Below are positions 23,720 through 35,019 of a stretch of DNA of 64,000 nt, one piece after another (within the stretch, counting starts at the first letter, position 1; each line of letters begins with the position of its first letter). Below the pieces are notes generated by a model. The model saw only the letters and a program-made list of their open reading frames with translations. It made no database searches and was not told where the DNA came from. This DNA is from Odobenus rosmarus divergens (taxonomy: Eukaryota; Chordata; Mammalia; Carnivora; Odobenidae). Position numbers and translations under genes: made by a program. The stretch lies in the NCBI RefSeq assembly GCF_000321225.1, contig NW_004451651.1, positions 80,140-144,139 on the forward strand, written 5' to 3'.

Positions 23720-24592
23720 CAATGATTCTATATACTTCTCTCGAATGTAGAACGTAAAGGTGATAAATGACATTAAATAAATTCATGATCCCCTTCAAAT
23801 GCTAATAAAGGCCAAATCAGAAACATGCACCTCAGCCATTACTCATGGCAACCTAATGGCTTAGATACTCATCCACGTGCCTGGTCCCCACAAGGCTGGC
23901 TCTTGCTGTTCTATTTCCGGGGCTGCTGGGCCTGATAAGAGAGAAGGGGCTACCAGGATGACTTCAGATGCACATGACATTTTGATTTATCCTTTGAATT
24001 GTTAAAGTCCCTGGATTACCACTTACTAATCTGGCCAGACATATCAGTGGGGGCCGGAGGGAGGCAGGGATAGAAAGGAAAACTTTTAGAAAATTGGAAT
24101 ATGCAACAGAAAAAAATCCTTTGTGAAAAAGTAAAGAGCTATGGGAAATGTGTTGAAATATTATTTAATGAGTATTATTCCAAACAGTGGCTTGGATTTT
24201 ATTTTGTATCATATTAGTGCGTCTTAAACATCCCTAGATCCTGAGAATTATAGTTGGTGCCTTGTGCTGCTGAAATTTGATTTGATTTACCCAAACTGGG
24301 TTTTGGAGATCCCCTGTGGCAACAAACTATTAGAAATACTTTTTTTCCCCCTTTGATTTGATGGCTTTAGAAATGAAATTGTCCTTTGTGGATCAGCAGC
24401 CATGCTTTTGTACCTGGTCTGTGGGGCATGTTAACTCAAATAACACAGACTTTAAAATGGAAAATGTGGTGTGCTTTGCCTGTTTGTGTTTCTTTAATTC
24501 GTTCTCCCTTGTGTTTTTAATGCAATTCAGAATTCTTAATTCTGAATGATCATTATCCATGAATTTATTTGTGTATTAATTCAACTTTTTTT
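23720..24592. other. Non-repetitive stretch, no gene
   Basis: No repeat or exon recognised. Confidence 0.5.
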
Positions 24593-25165
24593 TAAATGAG
24601 TGACTATTTCCCATGTGCCAGGCACTGTTCTAGGTACTTGGAAGATAGTGAATAAAACAGACAGAAAATCTCAGCTCTCATGGACTTACTATCCCCAGGA
24701 GGTGACAGAAAATAAAAATAAGTACAAAATGGTAATATATGAAATGTTAAAAGTTGTAAATACTACAGGAAAGTGGAAAATCGAAACATGATAAAGGGAT
24801 CAGGAGCGCCTGGTGAGAGCAGTTTCAATTTTAAGTATGATGGTCAGGTAAGGCTCACTGTGAAGATGACAGTTGACCAAATATTTGAAAGATTTGAGGA
24901 TGTTAACCACATGATTATCAGAAAGAGGTGTGTTCCAGGCAGAAGAACTAGCCTGTAAAAGCCCCAAGTGTGTTTGCCATATTCCAGGAATAGCAAGAAG
25001 GCTCCTGTCCTTGGAGAAGAGCAAGTAGGTGGAAAATAACAGGAATTGAGTCAGGAAATACAACTGGCCCAAGTGGGCTAGAGTAGAAGACCATACAGGC
25101 TGGTCCATAGAGGATAGCGTAAAGACTTTAACTTGTACTCCATGTAAAATGGCAGGTAACTGGAG
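24593..25165 (-). repeat. L2 LINE 3' region
   Basis: Starts with the strongest L2 signature of the window: catgtgccaggcactgttct, agtgaataaaacagacagaa, 'ctctcatggacttactatcc'. It continues through tgtgttccaggcagaagaac and gtaaaagccccaagtgtgtt. It is an extended minus-strand copy of about 570 bp. Confidence 0.85.
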
Positions 25166-26099
25166 TCCTCTGAATAGAGAGCATTTACAAAAACCATGAT
25201 TATTTTCTACTCTTGGATTAGCATCACTTTGCAATTCATATATATGTCAAAGGTGTCAAGTTCATCAGAATGCAGCCACCAAGTACAAAAGAATGCACTA
25301 ATGGCTGAAAATGGTACTGAAGGAATACTAGCCTTTTCCTAAACAACAGGTTTGCCCCATATTAGTGGGTGCATGTTCATTCTTTCACCATGCAAAGAAC
25401 ACTTATGAAATTGTCACTTTTATTTTGTACATTTTACAGTTTGGTTTTCTATTCAGGGTAACAAAATAGGTTTGATGAAGGTGAATGTTCTCTTTATAGA
25501 AATGTTACAGCTAAACAATGAGAAAGGAATGATTGCATACAAATACCATTATTTTGCAAATTTTAATGAATTAATGGATGTAGGTGAAGATCTTGATGAC
25601 TAATAACCTACTTAAGAAAAAAGATAACACATACCTTTTGATATCAGTAAAAAGATGATGGCCTTGACAAACATTGGGAACTTTGAACTTTTATTTTTTG
25701 GAGTGGACAAAGTACATGGCTGAGATAAATCCTGGGCTTATTCAATGTGGGGAATCTAATAAAAGACACTAGCACCAAGTTGGGATCCCAAAGGGCTAAG
25801 CCCTTATCGGAAAAATAAATAAATGGAAAAACCTGTCATGCAAAAGAAGACAGTCATGAAGCTTGACTATCTTCACTTCATTGGCAGGTGGAGAGAGAGA
25901 AAAAAAAATTGTTTTTCCTGAAGAGTCAAGACCAAAATTTAGCCCTTTTATGAGATCATGACTTGGATCCATACATAGTCAAACACATGTGGTCAAAAAA
26001 CATGTGAATATAAATGTTCTCAGACAGAAAGTAAATTCGGGCTATGCTTTAAGGTTTTCCAGCAGGTAAAGTTCCAAGGAATATGAGGAGCTCACAACA
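25166..26099. other. Unassigned sequence, no gene
   Basis: AT-rich and without a recognised element. The right edge grades into LINE-1-like text, so the true LINE-1 boundary may lie anywhere between about 25,600 and 26,150. Confidence 0.4.
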
Positions 26100-26182
26100 A
26101 AAATCAGAAGACAGACAAGTAAATACACTATCATGAGGCAAAGCTAGCAGAAACAACAGACTGTAGAATTATTAGTATGATC

Positions 26183-26210
26183 ACACACACGCATACACAC
26201 ATACACACAG
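26183..26210. repeat. (CA)n microsatellite
   Basis: Interrupted cacacacacgcatacacaca run. Likely polymorphic. Confidence 0.85.
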
Positions 26211-27134
26211 AAACCATCAGCATTTCATGCTTACATCAAAGAAAACATGAGAAAGGAACAAGTAACTATAAAACAGCAAGTAAAGCAGATTTTAGAAATA
26301 ATGAGACAGAATTTCCAGATAGGACAATCAAGACAAAATTAAAAGAAAAATTGATATATCAAACAGCAGATTTGACACCAGTGAAGAGAAAATTAGTAAA
26401 CTGGAAGATAACTCCAGTGACATTATCTAGCCTGCAGTCCACCGAGGTGTAGAGATTAAAAATGTGAAAGAGGTATTAAGATATAAAGAGAGTGGTGTAA
26501 GAAGATACATAGTATTTTTGAGCTCCAGAAGGAGATAATAAAGAGAATGCAGAAAGGAAAATATTCAATGATATAATGGCTAAATATTTTTTGAAATCAT
26601 GGAAAGAAAACAAACTTCAGATTTAGGTAGCCCAATGAAATCCAAGTAGAATGGAGAGGGAATATGGACCTAAATATATCGTAATGAAACCCCAAAATAT
26701 AATGGTTAAAGAGACCCACCTATATGCTTGTTATAAAAAACATAATTGATATAAAGGCATGGAGAGGTTGAAATTAAAATAAATGAAGAGACAGACCATG
26801 CAAATACTAACCAAAAGAAAACTGGTGTCTTTATATAAATATGAACCAAAATAAAGTTTAAGGCAAGAAGTGTTGTTGGAGACATTACATAAAGCTAAAG
26901 GGGTCAATTTAAGAGGAAGTTATGAAAATCTAATAGCCTGTACCTAATATCATTATTTCAATTTACATAAAGAAAAGGTTGTCAGGAATTGATGAAAGCA
27001 GGTCATTGCCCAAGTCTTCTCTTCATATACACTGAGCAAGCTCCCTTGACTTTAGAAAAAGCACTGAGGCTGAAAGAGTATAGTTGGTACTTGATATGAG
27101 ATGTTGTCTGTGTGTACAAAAACTTTCCAGCACA

Positions 27135-27349
27135 GGCGCACCTCAGTGGCTGAGTCGGTTAAGCATCTGCCTTTGGCTCATCTCATGAACTCAGGGTCCT
27201 GGGATGGAGGCCCACATTGGGCTCAGTGCTCACCCGTGAGTCTGCTTCTTCTTATCCCTTTGTCTCTCCCCCCTGCTTGTGAGCACTTTATCTCTCTCTT
27301 TATCAAATAAATAAATAAAATCTTTACAAACAAACAAACAAAACAAAAA
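27135..27349 (+). mobile_element. CAN-SINE, plus strand
   Basis: Diverged head (ggcgcacctcagtggctgag), CT middle, (aaat)n then (caaa)n tail. Target duplication aactttccagcaca (27,121-27,134) versus aaccttccagcaca (27,350-27,363), one mismatch. Confidence 0.95.
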
Positions 27350-27447
27350 AACCTTCCAGCACAAATAGAGCTAAAATCAGAGATGAACTGAGGGGATGTG
27401 GAATAGGACAAAAAAGTGTTTCCTCAACTCACTAAAGAAAATACTAA

Positions 27448-27638
27448 AAGGGCGCCTGGGTGGCTCAGTTGGTTAAGCGACTGCCTTCGGCTCAGGTCAT
27501 GATCCTGGAGTCCCGGGATCGAGTCCCACGTTGGGCTCCCTGCTCAGCGGGGAGTCTGCTTCTCCCTCTGACCCTCTCCCCTCTCATGTGCTCTCTCTCT
27601 CTCAAATAAATAAATAAATAAAATCTTTAAAAAAAAAA
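27448..27638 (+). mobile_element. CAN-SINE, least diverged copy
   Basis: Canonical arctoid-type SINE: gggcgcctgggtggctcag head, with intact Pol III-type boxes (A-box-like tggctcagttgg at 27,461-27,472, B-box gatcgagtccc at 27,518-27,528). The middle is CT-rich and the tail is (aaat)n plus A13. Target duplication aaagaaaatactaa lies at 27,434-27,447 and 27,639-27,652. This looks like the youngest SINE in the window. Confidence 0.97.
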
Positions 27639-28960
27639 AAAGAAAATACTAATAGATGTTTTTTAGGCAAAAGGAAAATGATACCACAAGGAAACATGGA
27701 GATGCGGAGAAGAATGAAGAACGAGAGAAAGGATAAATATACAATTCAATCTTAATGAAATATTGGCTTGTTAAGTCAATAGTGGTGATGATGATGATGT
27801 TTTGTGATGACTAAACTATATACAGACAATACAGTACATAAATTGGGGTAAGGTAAATAGGGTCGAAGTGTTCTAAGTCTCTTGAATTGGTAGGATTAGA
27901 TAAAAATGTTAACCTTATAGTAGACTGTAATCAACCAAGAGCATTTGTTCACATCTTCAAGGCAACTATTAAAACAGTAGTAAAATCATGTGAAACTAGC
28001 AAGATGTTAGAGGGTATAAATGGAAAATAAAAAAACAATCCAGAAGGAAAAGGAAAAAGAAAAATAGAATAGATGAGACAAATTGCAACAAGAATAAGAT
28101 GATACATACAAAATCAAACATATAAACTTTCCTAAAATGAAGATTAAACTAAATATTTCACCTAAAAAGAAAAGATTTCAGACTACATTGAAACACAATC
28201 ATGTGCTGCTTATAAGAAATAGCATACTATATGTTAATTGAATTTAAATTTAAAAAAAGAAATACATTACATTTGGAATTCAGCAAAGAAAGAGATGGAA
28301 AAATATTTTATGGAAATCCTAATCAAAAGCAAGCTGGTGCAACAATGCTAACATCAGACAATATAGATCTTAGGGAACAAATATTTTTAAAGATCAAGAG
28401 CGATATTTCATGATAAAAAAGGTTCAATTTACTAGGAAGATCTACACATTCTAAATTTGTATGCTTGTAACAAGAGAGCTTCAAAATATATTAAACATAT
28501 TTATTAAGCACAACTAAACAAAACATAACAATTCATAATCATTTTCTGAGATTTTAACACAGTTCTCTCAGTAATTGGCAAAACAAGCAAGCAAACGAAC
28601 AAAAAACCCCATTACTATAAAGGATATATGAACAATGTGATATCATAAAAATCTAATTTATGTACATAATATATTGCAAGCTTAATTGCAAAATACGTAG
28701 TCTTTTCAAGAACAGAGAGAATATTTATCAGTAAACAATGTTGAGCCATAAAAGCAAGTCTCAACAACCAAGAATCGAATCCCTTCAGAGTATTTTACCT
28801 TATCACACTGGAAATAAGCTACAAATAAGTAATTAAAAGAAAATACCAAATTTTGTAAATTAACAAATATACTTAAAATAACCATGGATCAAAACTGAAT
28901 TCACATTGGGGTGAGAAAATATTTTGAACAAAATGATAGAAAAAGAATGGTGGGTTGCTG

Positions 28961-29172
28961 GAGTGGAAGGGGGGGGGAGGGAGGGGGTGGCTGGGTGATG
29001 GACATTGGGGAGGGTATGTGCTATGGTGAGCACTGTGAATTGTGTAAGACTGGTGAATCACAGAACTGTACCCCTGGAACAAATGATATATTATATGTTA
29101 ATAAAAAATAAACAAATGAACAATAAAAAATACTTGGGGAGACATTTGGAGAAGTTTTAACAGATTAAAAAA
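28961..29172 (+). mobile_element. Short 5'-truncated carnivore LINE-1 with extra 3' sequence
   Basis: The 3' UTR text (ggctgggtgatggacattgg, ctatggtgagcactgtgaat) ends in an AATAAA-rich tail near 29,133. About 35 bp of other sequence then follow before a second A run ending at 29,172. The target duplication aaaagaatggtgggttgctg (28,941-28,960) versus aaaagaatggtcggatgctg (29,173-29,192; 18 of 20) lies outside the second A run, so the extra bases belong to the insertion. Confidence 0.88.
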
Positions 29173-29461
29173 AAAAGAATGGTCGGATGCTGATAGATCT
29201 TCACATAAAGGGAAATTAAATAACATCACATATTAAAAAAAAACCCTGAAAATAAGTTATCCAAGTATCTAACTGAAGTATGTAGAAAAATATTTGCAAA
29301 TCAAATCCAGTAAAAAGCAGAAAGATGAAAGTTATAAATATAGTAGAACAGAAAACAATGATACAATAAAGCAGGTCTACAAAGCCAAACAGTGGTGCTT
29401 TGAAAAAACTAATATAATCAATAACTGAGCCTGACTCTACTGGCTATCAAGAATTATTAGA

Positions 29462-29678
29462 GGGGCGCCTGGGTGGCTCAGCTGGTTAAGTGTGGTGGGA
29501 CTCTTGGTTTCAGCTCAGGTTGTGATCTCAGAGTCCTGAAAAAAAAACTAGCAGCCCCGAGTCAGGCTCTGTGCTAACCACCGCCCCCCAGCATCCCCCC
29601 CACCCCCGCTGCGTGCATTCTCTCTCTCTCTCTCAAAATCTCTCTCTCTAAAATAAATAAATAAATCCTTAAAAAAAT
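29462..29678 (+). mobile_element. CAN-SINE with disrupted B-box
   Basis: Good head (ggggcgcctgggtggctcag) and CT/(aaat)n end, but the B-box region is replaced by a nine-A run (29,539-29,547) and unrelated bases. C-rich and (tc)n expansions follow. The target duplication is unclear. Confidence 0.9.
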
Positions 29679-32239
29679 AATTGTAATGAAGCTACAGTGA
29701 TTAAGACAAATGGAACAATTAACGGAGTAGACTGAATTTTAGATGATGACAGTCAATTACTGTTAATTTTCTTAAGCGTTTTACATTCGTAGTACTGTTC
29801 ATCGAATATTACTGATTTCTGATGCTTTTCTTGGGCACCTGGTGAGTAATGTTTTTGGTTTTTTTTTTCCACTCCTTTTGAATTTAGGTATGGCCATGCG
29901 ACTTTCTTTGACCACTGAAATGGAAACATGTCATTTCCAGGGCTAAGTTTTAAGGATTAGGGCCTGATTTCTCAATCTTGACTGAGACAATACTTAGCAC
30001 TTAGATATAGGACATTGCCAAGACAAAAATCTATAATTGGTGAAGCTATTTGGCTGTTGGCAAAAAACTTTATTCAAGGCTCAAAGGATGGTAAGTTGTG
30101 TAATGCAATGGTGAAATTTTTGCTGAAATCGTCCTTGAAAGCTTGGGGGGAAATCACATAATTTAGAAGTTGTATAAGTCTAGTGGAAGAGGTTGGAAGC
30201 TGTCCTGTGTGATGTGTACTCTTGGCTGCATTTGGCAAGTCATTATTAGAAAGGTACGAGCTCAGAGGAGGGGCAGCCAGTTTACAAGCAAGAATAAAAT
30301 GGAATAGAGGTATTTCAGAGACTTGTAGGGTAGAAAGAAGCAGGTGTTTTTCATCTTGAATGGTAGGATGAGGAAAATGGTCAATTGGTCAATTAAAACT
30401 CATTCTTTTAATAAGGGACAAATCAATGGGTTAAGGTGTCTATGAGTTAAAATCCAATCAGGAGGTGGCATACACTTAACCTTGTATCTGCACAAAATGT
30501 CTCAGATTAATGATACTAAATGTGTGCCTCTCCCATTAAGTCTTGTAAGTTCATGGTACCTGGCATTAAGAGAGAGTAAGAGCTGGTGGTGATAAAAAAT
30601 AGAGTGAATATTATCTACCTGCCTACCTATCTGTCTATATCATGGGTGTGGCTATTGGCACATGGAATTGATTGGAGTCCATGGAATAAAAACTCTACTA
30701 TATTGTAAGTTACACTGCTATGACAGTGGACCCAAATGTTGGATTATTTGATACTGAGAACAAGTCTTGAGTACCCAAATCCCTTGATGGAGAAGCTAAC
30801 TGAGAAAGATGTTTAACCCCTCGGAGTGCTAAGTCTCTAACACCTACTTCAGATGTGGTCAGGGAAGATAAGGGAAAAGAAAGAACTTTCCAGAGTGAAG
30901 ATCCAAAGGCCAGGAAGAGAAATATACTATCTATCTTATTTAAGTTCAGCTAAGTGAAAGAGCTAGGCTTTTTGTTGATATTTTGGACAAAGGACCAGTT
31001 TCCCTTTACCAGGTTGGGTGGAACCATAACCAACGACATCCCAATACTCTGGAGAAGGAGTCCATTGGAAGTATGTTTTCGTTTTCCAAACTCTGGCTAT
31101 TACTTCTCCCACACTTTCTCAACCTCAGTAGGAGAGGGTGACAAACATTTCCAAGGATGTCACACTTTGCTATTTTCGTTAGTACGAGTAAATGTGTGTG
31201 AAGTTGCCTGTGGCGTTTATCATTTTTATCATTTTTTTAATCCCCATGTTAAGGTCTTTTGCCTTTTTTATTCATGTCTTCCCAGGCGGAAGCAGATAAG
31301 CTAATTCAGCATCACAGGACAGCTAAGTGGTATGAAGAACCAGGAATATTAGCAAGTAGGCTCAGTATGTTCTTCATTGACTGGCTTAAAGAAAAGTCAG
31401 TTACGTTTTTTTTTTTTTTTTNNNNNNNNNNNNNNNNNNNNNNNNNNNNNNNNNNNNNNNNNNNNNNNNNNACTCCGCATGAAACCCTTTTCATCATGGT
31501 AAAAGAAAGCTACTTTTTTTTTTTTTTTTTTTTTTGGAGAGGCAGGTGAATAAGGGTTGAGAAAAGGACCAATGCTGGCAAAGAAGGTAAAACAGCTAAA
31601 TGGAAGCTCAGTAACTTGGAAGCCACTGCCACCTCTCTATGACTTGGAAGCAAGAGGAGAAAAATGGAAATATGCCAGTCAGAACCCAGTATAACAGCAG
31701 ATTTAGAGTTTTGTATATTCTGCGGTACTTCCTGTCCTTTCGCTCTAACATAGAAGAAAAGGTGAGAAAACGAAGATGCTGATTACCTACGTTAAAAAGT
31801 CAAGGATTGAGAAAAACTAGCAGCAAATGTCTGTCTCAAACATTGTCAGTTTCTTTGGCCCGGTAATCGGTTGTGGTTGCAAAGGACTGTTTTGCCTCCA
31901 AGTTATTAACATTATACAGGTGAAAGGAGATTCATGCAATTAGTATGCTCGCTGCTGCAGCAGCTAAGTCAGAAGGAAAAAAAAAAAAGTGGTTTTAAAA
32001 TTATGCCTTTGAGGCTCTGGCTTGGGTTTTCCATAATTGGATACAAATACGAAGCCCTGGAAGGGAATTACTGTGAGATTTAGCATGGGATTATTTAATC
32101 ATGGATTTAAAAAGGCAGAATTCTGTGGGTGCCAAGAAACCACAGGATTATAAAGCATAGTTGTGGTTACAGAAGAATGAGCTACCACCTGTATATCTGC
32201 ACCTGGTTATCGGGAGAGTAGGATTTTTTATTTAATCAT
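29679..32239. other. Unassigned stretch around an assembly gap; no gene confirmed
   Basis: No repeat named except a short (ctac/ctat) run near 30,617-30,640. Two plus-strand frames, 30,954-31,304 (116 codons) and one starting 31,259 that runs into the gap, lack known domains. A splice-acceptor-like site at 31,284-31,285 is noted in the findings. Confidence 0.4.
31422..31471. other. Assembly gap (50 N)
   Basis: Exactly 50 N preceded by a run of 16 T and followed within about 45 bases by a longer T run (31,513-31,535). The flat 50 suggests a placeholder. The true missing length is unknown and probably repeat-rich. Confidence 0.98.
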
Positions 32240-33040
32240 CGATCCATCCATTCCCTCAACAGGACATCAGAGAGCACCTACTGTGAGTTAGTGTTTCAGG
32301 CTGAAATGTGTCCCCTAAATAAATACATGGAAGTCCTAACCCCTGGTATCTGTGAATGTGACCTTATCTGGAAATAGAGTCTTTGTAGATGCCATTAAGA
32401 TGTAGGTAGGCAGTTAAGCCAACCTGACTGGTGACCTTATAAGAAAAGGAAAAGAGAGACAGACAGGGACACACAGAGGGAAGGGTGCCTCGTGAAGACA
32501 GACAAAGATCTGAGCGAGGCAGCCGCAAACCAGTGAATGCCAAGGAGTGCCATCAACATCAGAAGCCCTGTAGAGTTTTGGAAAGATTGTTTTCTAGAGC
32601 CTTTGGAGGAAGCATGGCCCTGCTGGCGCCATGATTTTAGATGTCTAGCTTCTAGAACTGTGACACGATAAACTCTTGTTGTTTAAAGCCATCAACTTTG
32701 TGGTCCTTTGTTAGAGCAGACCTATAAAACTAAGATACTGTGCAGTATGCGGGGCACTGGGCAGACTGAAATGAACACGTTTCCAACCCCGCTCTTCAGG
32801 AACTCCTAGCCAAGTGGCTGGGATGGGAACCAAGATTTCAATATCTGAGACGAGAGCTCTATCGAGATATGAATTGGTACTAGCAAGGCACAAAGGAGGG
32901 GCATGAGAAAGGTTTTCAAGGAGATGCTTTTTGAGGTGCATGTTTAGGAAAGATAGTTAGAAATTTGCCGGACAGATCACAAGATAAAATGCCTCCACTT
33001 CAGAAAATATCATGCTGGAGAGAGCTGGTGGGAGGAGCAG
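32240..33040 (-). repeat. L2 LINE split by an MLT1 LTR
   Basis: Left part: acatcagagagcacctactg. Right part resumes after the LTR with gcagtatgcggggcactggg and 'ttcaggaactcctagcc', then a tail with gcatgtttaggaaagatag and ttgccggacag. The two halves join in L2 order, so this is one copy opened by a later LTR insertion. Confidence 0.7.
32292..32740 (+). repeat. MLT1-type LTR (ERVL-MaLR), near full length
   Basis: Starts around tgtttcaggctgaaatgtgt, then ccctaaccc-like and 'gaccttatctggaaatagag', gactggtgaccttataagaa, ttctagaactgtgacacgat and ttgttgtttaaagccatcaa. It ends near 32,740. It is a solo LTR with no internal genes. Confidence 0.85.
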
Positions 33041-33112
33041 GTAATTAGAAAAGGAATCACCACCTTGCATGCGATACACTTGGGTAGTAACAAAAATGAA
33101 TGTTTCTCATCT

Positions 33113-33165
33113 TTAATGATGATGTCAATGAAGATGACGATGAAGATGAAGATGATAATGTATCA
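33113..33165. repeat. (GAT/GAA)n-type repeat
   Basis: gatgatgtcaatgaagatgacgatgaagatgaagatgataatg. On the minus strand it gives a serine-rich short frame that is compositional noise. Confidence 0.85.
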
Positions 33166-33350
33166 CCATTTGTTGAGTTTCTGTTAGGCCAGCTACTCTT
33201 ATTATCAGATATTGTCTTATTTAATTCTCTCAGCAGATCCATGTAGGAACTATGACCATCTGCATTATACCAGTGAAAAAGCTAACTCCTGAAGAGCTTA
33301 ATTAACTGCCATAAAGTCTCCCCAACTAGTGAATAGAAGCAATTCTTGAT
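33166..33350 (-). repeat. MIR SINE, reverse
   Basis: ttgttgagtttctgttaggc, then gtcttatttaattctctcag, 'ctgcattataccagtgaaaa' and 'gcttaattaactgccataaa' follow the complement of MIR. Confidence 0.7.
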
Positions 33351-33539
33351 ATGCCCTTCCTACTCCATGGCGTATGTCTTTTTAAAATCATAAGCTTGAA
33401 TAAAAAAGTCACAGTGCTCTGAGTTTGGTTTATGGTCTAGCATTGATGGTAGATTGCACGTTGCACATGAATTGTCTCACCCTTTGAAATTAAGTTCTGC
33501 TCTAGGGGGACCCTATCCACAGTCCCTTCCAACACTCTG

Positions 33540-33625
33540 TTCATTCATTTATATTCATCCATTCAACATGTGTGCCAGGCATTGTGCTAGGCGCAGTGTT
33601 CCAGATGACACTGTGTATGCAATTT
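33540..33625 (-). repeat. L2 LINE 3' tip
   Basis: tcatttatattcatccattc, aacatgtgtgccaggcattg and tgctaggcgcagtgttccag match the reverse L2 terminus. Only about 85 bp remain. Sequence from 33,626 to 33,960 holds nothing I recognise. Confidence 0.75.
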
Positions 33626-33961
33626 CTTTTACCACGTTGCCCATTTGACTAATTTCTGTTTTTTTCCTGTGGGGTGGACCCTGTCTGAATTCTTCTTGTT
33701 AAAAAGCACTGGATGTCAACCAGATGGGCTCCCCCCCCACTAAAATTGATCAGCCAGCTGCATGAAATATAGGATGCTCATTTTTTTGTAAATAAGCTGG
33801 CAAATTTGTTTTATTTTCTATTTTGCTTAGCACTTAGCACTTTGAATGAATATTGGTAGCTTATACACATCTTAGAGTTTCCGATCCTTCCCGGGAGTAT
33901 CTAGCTATTCATACATGTGTAAGGAGTTAGAACAACATCCCTCATCTCTTCCAGTTTTCAA

Positions 33962-34280
33962 AGGATTAAAATGTAATTGACAGACTGTCACAGCCAAGCT
34001 GAGCCTAAAGAGACATCATGACTAACATAATATGGACCTTGGATGAGATCCTGGAACAAAACAGGACATTAAGTAAAAACCGAGGAAATCTGAATCAAGT
34101 ATGGACTTTAGTTAATAATAATGAATCAATATTGATTCATTTATTACGATAAATACACCACAGTGATGTAAGAGGTTAAAAACATGGGAAACTGGATGTA
34201 GGCTATGTGGGAATTCTCTGTCCCTTCTTTGCAATTTTTCTATAAATCTGAAACTATTCTAAAATTAAGAAGAATTTAAA
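33962..34280 (+). mobile_element. Old LINE-1 3' UTR end
   Basis: agagacatcatgactaacat, ggaccttggatgagatcctg, 'tagttaataataatgaatca', gggaattctctgtccctt and aatttttctataaatctgaa follow the 3' end of an L1M-class element. The segment contains a perfect 22-bp palindrome at 34,120-34,141. Confidence 0.75.
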
Positions 34281-34721
34281 CATGATTTCTGTTACAGCTC
34301 TTTAAATTTCTATCTGGATAATTCCCTCTCTGCTCCTTAATTTGAATTCTTCTGGACTTCCTTCAGACATGTTTCTGTGATTTGGAAAGAGCTACCTTAG
34401 ATGGTTTGCAAGAGCTTAGGTGAGAAGCAGCTGAATTTTTGTCTCTGAGGCATCTCTGTCAAAAATGAGAAAGTGGTAGATAGGAACAGACAAGGAAGAG
34501 TTCTGTTCAGGACTCCAAAGAAAGGTGAAAAGTATGCAAAATTCCTGCCAAGAAGCCTTGAGGAAAATTCCTCCCTAACTGAAATTTATTGACTACCGTA
34601 ACTCAATCTATGTCAGGGATGATATTAAAAGCCATATCGCATGGCTGGTCTATCACAAAATCCCCAATGAGTACTTTCAGGATGAAGCTTGTCAGAAAAA
34701 AAAAAAATCTTCTTTCCTATT

Positions 34722-34766
34722 ACTTTTTTTAATTATGTTATGTTAATCACCATACATTGAAGTTTG
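34722..34766 (-). mobile_element. Very short LINE-1 3' tip
   Basis: A T run followed by aattatgttatgttaatcac and catacatt. This is the complement of the distal 3' end of the carnivore LINE-1, also seen at 39,758. Only about 45 bp were inserted or survive, and no clear target duplication is seen. Confidence 0.6.
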
Positions 34767-34779
34767 TTTTTATTTTTCT

Positions 34780-34990
34780 GTGTAAAAGTAATAAAGATTT
34801 ATTTTAGAAAATGTAACATTGAAGAAATGTGAGAAAAAATCCATTTTTTCCCCACCCAGAGGAAAAAAATCTACTGATGTTTTGGTGTATTCCCTCCACT
34901 TTAAGTAAGTGTCACTGAAAGCTTTTATTTTTAAAGCTTTTTCTAAGCTTTTCTCTAAAAATAGATTATCTTATATTATTTAAAAAAACA
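34780..34990. repeat. Ancient interspersed repeat-like block
   Basis: aagatttattttagaaaatg, ccacccagaggaaaaaaatc, 'gatgttttggtgtattccct' and 'aaaatagattatcttatatt' have the layout of an old LINE 3' UTR. Family not assigned. Confidence 0.4.
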
Positions 34991-35019
34991 GGGATTCTGT
35001 TTTCCTCCGAGTTTATTTC

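Larger units (their letters stand above)
26100..29461 (+). mobile_element. Old LINE-1 (L1M/HAL1-like) mosaic
   Basis: Plus-strand LINE-1 text with many indels: a 5' block with aagaaaacatgagaaagg, endonuclease-region text near 26,700-26,960 and again near 28,150-28,480 (acctaaaaagaaaagatttc, ctacacattctaaatttgta), and aagccaaacagtggtgctttga near 29,385. The endonuclease text occurs twice, so more than one copy may be joined. It is interrupted by SINEs at 27,135 and 27,448 and by a young LINE-1 at 28,961. Non-coding throughout. Confidence 0.65.

Noticed and set aside
27450..27530. Possible tRNA gene (A- and B-box present)
   Set aside because: It is the tRNA-derived head of a CAN-SINE with SINE body, tail and target duplication. 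No cloverleaf is expected to be functional.
33113..33165. Serine-rich minus-strand peptide
   Set aside because: Produced by the GAT/GAA simple repeat, so it is a compositional artefact.
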